Assembly (NCBI GenBank): GCA_023333565.1
Contig: JAJKFH010003189.1
Location: forward strand, 62,001-126,000
Length of the DNA stretch: 64,000 nucleotides
Direction of reading: 5' to 3'
DNA from: Puffinus mauretanicus
Taxonomy: Eukaryota; Chordata; Aves; Procellariiformes; Procellariidae
Shown here piece by piece: positions 60,686 to 64,000 of this stretch. The translations under genes and the position numbers were made by a program. The notes under the pieces are model-generated. The model saw only the letters and a program-made list of their open reading frames with translations, was not told the DNA's origin and made no database searches. How positions within the stretch are numbered: the first letter of the stretch is position 1; every line of letters begins with the position of its first letter.

Positions 60686-60900
60686 AAACATGGTTGGCCC
60701 ATACTGGAATGCGCTGGGTACGCCGGGCACACCAGCGTAGTAAGGTAACCCAGTGTAGCTGTACCCCGGGGGCAGGGTCGGGTTGAGGAAGGGCTGCTGA
60801 GTTGTATGGTGAGTCTGCGTCTGGTTCTGCTGCGGTTGGGCGAGCGTGGTAGCAGGAGCAGGGGAGGCAGAATCCCCACGGCCAAATTTTGTTACATCAC
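60686..60900 (-). CDS. UBAP2: UBAP2 coding exon, sixth from last
   Basis: The exon is 215 nt: two bases completing Gly, then 71 codons ending in phase 0. Acceptor TTTCTTTCACAG and donor GTAAGT on the - strand. It opens with DVTKFGRGDSASPAPATTLA, passes through QPQQNQTQTHHTTQQPFLNP and LPPGYSYTGLPYYAGVPG, and ends QYGPTMF. This block is among the best conserved in UBAP2 and UBAP2L. The PGYSYT-LPYY core is Tyr- and Pro-rich and probably part of the self-associating low-complexity region (inference). Confidence 0.97.
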
Positions 60901-62366
60901 CTGTGAAAGAAAGAACTGATCAGAAAACCTACCAAAGCTACTCCAAAAGTGGAGGACTCAAAGGATTCAAATCCTCTGAATACAAGTAGATAACTACAGA
61001 AGAGAGCACATCCTACACTTGAAAGCTGCAGTTGTTCATGGGGAGCGCTCTCCCAGCCTCTATTCCTGATGGCCACAGGAACATTGCCAGTTCATGGCAC
61101 AGAATTCCATGCCATGGCTAATCCATTGATAAAATGGAGATACCACTACTTACCTATCTTACATGGTCTGAGCAGATCCATTACTATCAGATCATTGCAA
61201 TAAAATATGCTAAAAGCGGAAGTATGGTAAATAGCCAAAGAGCAAATGGTTGTTGGGTTAAAATGTGACTTTCCTGGGGGTTAACCTGATCAGCTAAGCT
61301 TCATGAGCTGAAAGCAAGTTAGGATTTACAGGCAGTGATTTTTGTCAATGTCTGTTTATTTGTCAAGCATGACTAGTTAGATGTCCGGTTCCTCACACCA
61401 CCAAAGTTCTGGAGACAGTAGCTGAAGGCCAGGAAAGCAAGGCTTGCATCGCGGGCCACCTTATTGAAGAAGTAGGAAGGGAAATTCGGTTATTAACCCA
61501 AAAGCAGCCTCCTGAGAGAAGTGATTATGAAGCAGAAAACTCCTGAACACTTGCATTTTCTGGCAGCCTACATAGCAGCATGTTCATGTGTTTTTTAAGG
61601 AGGTGACATACATCAATCACATCTACCTCATTCCCAACCAGTATTCCTTTTTGTTGGTTACCAAGAAGTATGACAACACTTAGTACCATCATTACAGGAA
61701 TTATAACGCCTATGGCTACAGTTTTAAGCTGTAATCAGATGGCAATGGATGAAAACCACTGGCTGAAAATCCTAGATGGCATTAATGTCATCTTTGCACA
61801 ATGATAACTGAAGAGCAAGAGCAGGAATGAGGAAGGGCTTCTTAGACCACATGCTTTTGGGAACGAAGTCCTTAGATTTGGGGAGGGTGAGGGAGAGTCT
61901 GCTAGATGCAGCTCCTGCTGGGAACATACAAGTGCCAAAATAGCAGTAACAAAGTATGGGGAGCTGCTGAGGGGGGGTCTATTCCAGTGCCAAAAAAGGA
62001 AAGCAAGACAGTTGAATTTTGAGAAGAATGATTAAGCTATGGAATATTTTCCAAGCACCTGTATGTGCTCGGGAAGGGCACTATATGATGCTGCCGTTTA
62101 CATTCGTAACAATTTTGCACTTATTTTCAAAGGCTATCCAACTTAGTCCCAGAAGAAGTCACATATGAATTACTGACCAAAACCATGAAGAAACACCAAT
62201 GTCGGGGTTGAGAGGGAGATGCTCGCTTTTGTTTGACTAGTTTGGACTGGTGGGTTTAACTGTTTACAGAAGGGAAAAATGATTGCTCTTTCAGCAATAG
62301 CAGGATGACCTGCATTCAGAAACCAGCACATCTCACTTACCATCCTCGTCTTTAAATTGCACTCAC
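60901..62366 (-). other. UBAP2: UBAP2 intron, no recognised content
   Basis: 1.47 kb, with donor GTGAGT and acceptor TTTCACAG on the - strand. A+T-rich; no repeat, RNA gene or coding potential recognised. Confidence 0.88.
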
Positions 62367-62445
62367 CTGAGTACGGGTTGTTAGCAAGGCTCCCATCTCT
62401 GCCCGTCAAGGTTGCAGGAGCAGGGAACGTAATTCCGTAGTAATC
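62367..62445 (-). CDS. UBAP2: UBAP2 coding exon, seventh from last
   Basis: The exon is 79 nt: 26 codons from phase 0 plus the first base of a Gly codon. Acceptor CTCTTTCCAAG and donor GTGAGT on the - strand. It encodes DYYGITFPAPATLTGRDGSL then ANNPYS. The DYYGITFPAP and GRDGSLA-NPYSG motifs are hallmarks of the UBAP2/UBAP2L family. It is the most upstream UBAP2 exon in the window. Confidence 0.96.
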
Positions 62446-62911
62446 CTTGGAAAGAGACAACGTCGTTTATTAATAGTTGAAACCGTAACAGAGCAGCACA
62501 ACTCTTACGAAGCCCATATTATATGGACAAGAAAATTTAAAAAGGAAGAACTAAAGGAAGTTTGGGCAGAAGCTGACCTTATCACTTATAGCAGAGCTGA
62601 AGATTTACCTGGATCCTCAACTTCAAAATAAACCTACTTTATAGACATTTTTAATATTATATACAAATACTTCATCTCTTAATGGTAAGTTAAAGGCAAC
62701 GACCAAATGCTTTCCCCTCCCGACCCTCAGCTCTGAGCTGTCATCTTCCAGCGAGACTGCACCTGGAAAAGCAGCAGACCATCGGGGGCCAAAGACTTGG
62801 GGTCGGGCCAGGACCATAATCACAACGTGGATGTCTAAAGGTTTTACCCTTGTACCATGTCCTGTTTTCTAAAAGTGGAAATGTCAGCTAGGAAAACAGC
62901 ACAAACATTTT

Positions 62912-62933
62912 AAAAAAAAAAAAAAAAAAAAAA
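62912..62933. repeat. A22 homopolymer
   Basis: An uninterrupted run of 22 A in a UBAP2 intron. No retroposed body with a target duplication is obvious around it. Confidence 0.7.
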
Positions 62934-62992
62934 GGAGAAAAAGAGTTACTACCAGATGACTGGGAAATTCATTTAAACTACGTTACAGGAGA

Positions 62993-63000
62993 CCTCAGAT
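62993..63000. repeat. Left target-site duplication of the hAT-like element
   Basis: CCTCAGAT directly abuts the left terminus. Its partner GCTCAGAT abuts the right terminus at 63279-63286. Confidence 0.75.
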
Positions 63001-63278
63001 CAGTAGTCTCCAAAGTGGAGTGTGCAAGACAATCCATTAGGGTGCATGAAGAAAACGTTTTTGATACCATTAATAAATAAAATTTTAAAAATTTTAAAAT
63101 AGTGTTTGTTTAACCTTTCTCTCACCCTTTTTTGATTTTTATTTTTGTGTTTGTTTTATAACATACATATTAGTACAGTAGTATATGTATATAATTTAGA
63201 AATAAAAATACATTGGGCCAGAGTGCTCACAAATTTTTTACTGATGGGGTGTGTGATAAAAAAAGGTGGAGACCACTG
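63001..63278. mobile_element. Non-autonomous hAT-like DNA transposon (MITE)
   Basis: A 278-bp element with no coding capacity. The left end is CAGTAGTCTCCAAAGTG. The reverse complement of the right end is CAGTGGTCTCCACCTTT, matching at 11 of the first 12 bases and following the hAT-type CAGTGG-CTCC terminus. It is flanked by 8-bp direct repeats, CCTCAGAT at 62993-63000 and GCTCAGAT at 63279-63286, matching at 7 of 8. The interior is A+T-rich. An 8-bp target duplication is characteristic of hAT transposases. The source family cannot be named from sequence alone. Orientation is arbitrary. Confidence 0.82.
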
Positions 63279-63286
63279 GCTCAGAT
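63279..63286. repeat. Right target-site duplication of the hAT-like element
   Basis: GCTCAGAT directly follows the right terminus and differs from the left copy at one base. Confidence 0.75.
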
Positions 63287-64000
63287 CATTCTTCTAGGTC
63301 CTCTACAGGAAGGTAAGACAGTCCTCACCCTAGAAATCTTGCACTCTGAGATGACAGGACATGCCAGCAAAACCAAAGCAGCATTTTGCCTTCAGTTTGG
63401 GAGAAAAAGAGAAAAGTTTGCCCTTCCCTGTCTGGGTGAACTCCATATGTGGGGCTGGTACTCTACTAAGCGTTCTTCCTAATTCTCATGGTTTACTCCT
63501 CACCACCGCCAATCCATCAAGAGTTAATGCTTTAACCACTAACGTATCCATTTCCACACATTCTCCAACACTGGAAAAACATCCACCTTCTTCATACCCC
63601 TCTCTGCAAATTCCCCAGTACCTCAAATGCTTTCTCAGAGCTGACAGCACATTCCACTTTGCTTCATTTCTGTGCATCACCCCCTGTCTCCTACACCCAA
63701 TCCTCCATCATGAACATGAAATAACCCGGCAAAGATTTAGTATTGCAGGTGCTTTCTGTAACTTGAAACGGTGCCATATTTCATCATCCTTTCCTTCCCA
63801 GGTAATTCCACCTTATCAACTCTGGCATGAATCACTTCACAAAACACAACCAAATTCACATGACGAGCCTTAGTAGTTTACTCATAACAGCGCTCCCGTC
63901 TCCTTCCGAGGAAAATGCTACAAAAAGGAGATTTGAAGAAGAGATCTGGAACTGACACACTAGCATTTTCCTCTATATAAACTGGACAAAATATAACCAA

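Larger units (their letters stand above)
52590..64000 (-). other. UBAP2: UBAP2 gene, 3' part
   Basis: Gene-level entry. Seven exons on the - strand splice into one frame (858 nt = 285 codons plus stop) and match the C-terminal quarter of UBAP2, a protein of about 1100 residues. UBAP2L is excluded by paralogue-specific stretches such as TFDKQGFHAGTPPPFSLPS and the C-terminal end SPYWTN. The N-terminal UBA domain and RGG region lie in exons beyond 64000. The protein binds ubiquitin and RNA, and its paralogue UBAP2L nucleates stress granules. Both have been linked to ubiquitin-dependent turnover of RNA polymerase II (established knowledge). The visible part is low-complexity sequence rich in Tyr, Gly, Gln, Pro, Ser and His. 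The lower limit is inferred from a poly(A) signal. Confidence 0.94.
62446..64000 (-). other. UBAP2: UBAP2 intron (partial, runs off the window)
   Basis: At least 1.55 kb upstream of the last visible exon. It contains an A22 run at 62912-62933 and the hAT-like element at 63001-63278. No further UBAP2 exon is recognisable before the window ends. An ORF of 170 codons at 63361-63873 (+) has no recognised homology. Confidence 0.85.

Noticed and set aside
63700..63800. C-box-like ATGATGA on the - strand near 63787
   Set aside because: No CTGA occurs within about 150 nt downstream on that strand, so it does not fit a C/D snoRNA.
1..64000. CRISPR arrays, operons, phage or other prokaryotic systems
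   Set aside because: The window is intron-containing vertebrate DNA. No regularly spaced repeats or prokaryotic gene organisation is present.

Overview
This is vertebrate nuclear DNA, almost certainly from a bird. Coding sequence is split into short exons with canonical GT/AG junctions. The interspersed repeats are CR1 LINEs with the avian-type 3' end (an ATTCTATGATTC-like terminus). No operons, ribosome binding sites, CRISPR arrays or phage genes are present. The window holds the 3' portions of two genes that converge tail to tail: UBE2R2 (CDC34B, a ubiquitin-conjugating E2) on the + strand and UBAP2 (ubiquitin-associated protein 2) on the - strand. The same pair is convergent on human 9p13 and lies on the Z chromosome in chicken. 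A Z-linked (or, less likely, W-linked) origin is therefore an inference. The low repeat content argues for Z.

Layout. 1-36353 is UBE2R2 intron sequence; exon 1 (codons 1-59) is upstream of the window. UBE2R2 coding exons 2-5 are at 36354-36440, 40572-40669, 45418-45552 and 46976-47195. Together they encode residues 60-238 in one continuous frame, including the HPN motif, catalytic Cys93, the acidic-loop insertion and the acidic C-terminal tail. The 3' UTR runs to about 50.14 kb, with a possible earlier poly(A) site near 47.9 kb. A G+C-rich spacer (about 50.15-52.59 kb) with no supported gene separates the two 3' ends. UBAP2 then runs leftwards from beyond 64000: seven coding exons at 62367-62445, 60686-60900, 59202-59301, 59010-59117, 57427-57494, 55335-55526 and 53664-53759. 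They encode the last 285 residues, and the 3' UTR reaches about 52.6 kb.

Mobile DNA is sparse and uneven. Three CR1 fragments sit in UBAP2 introns, a much older CR1 relic lies in UBE2R2 intron 3, and a 278-bp non-autonomous hAT-like DNA transposon with terminal inverted repeats and a 7/8-matching 8-bp target duplication lies in a UBAP2 intron. I recognised no transposon in the 36-kb UBE2R2 intron 1 segment.

Both genes act in ubiquitin-related biology: UBE2R2 is the E2 for cullin-RING ligases, and UBAP2 is a UBA-domain, RNA-granule-associated protein. They are transcribed convergently from promoters outside the window. I saw no previously undescribed system. The points most worth a second look are the hAT-like element, the tail-to-tail 3' ends with alternative poly(A) signals, the long purine tract in the UBAP2 3' UTR, the G+C-rich block across the gene junction, and the possible sex-chromosome gametolog status.
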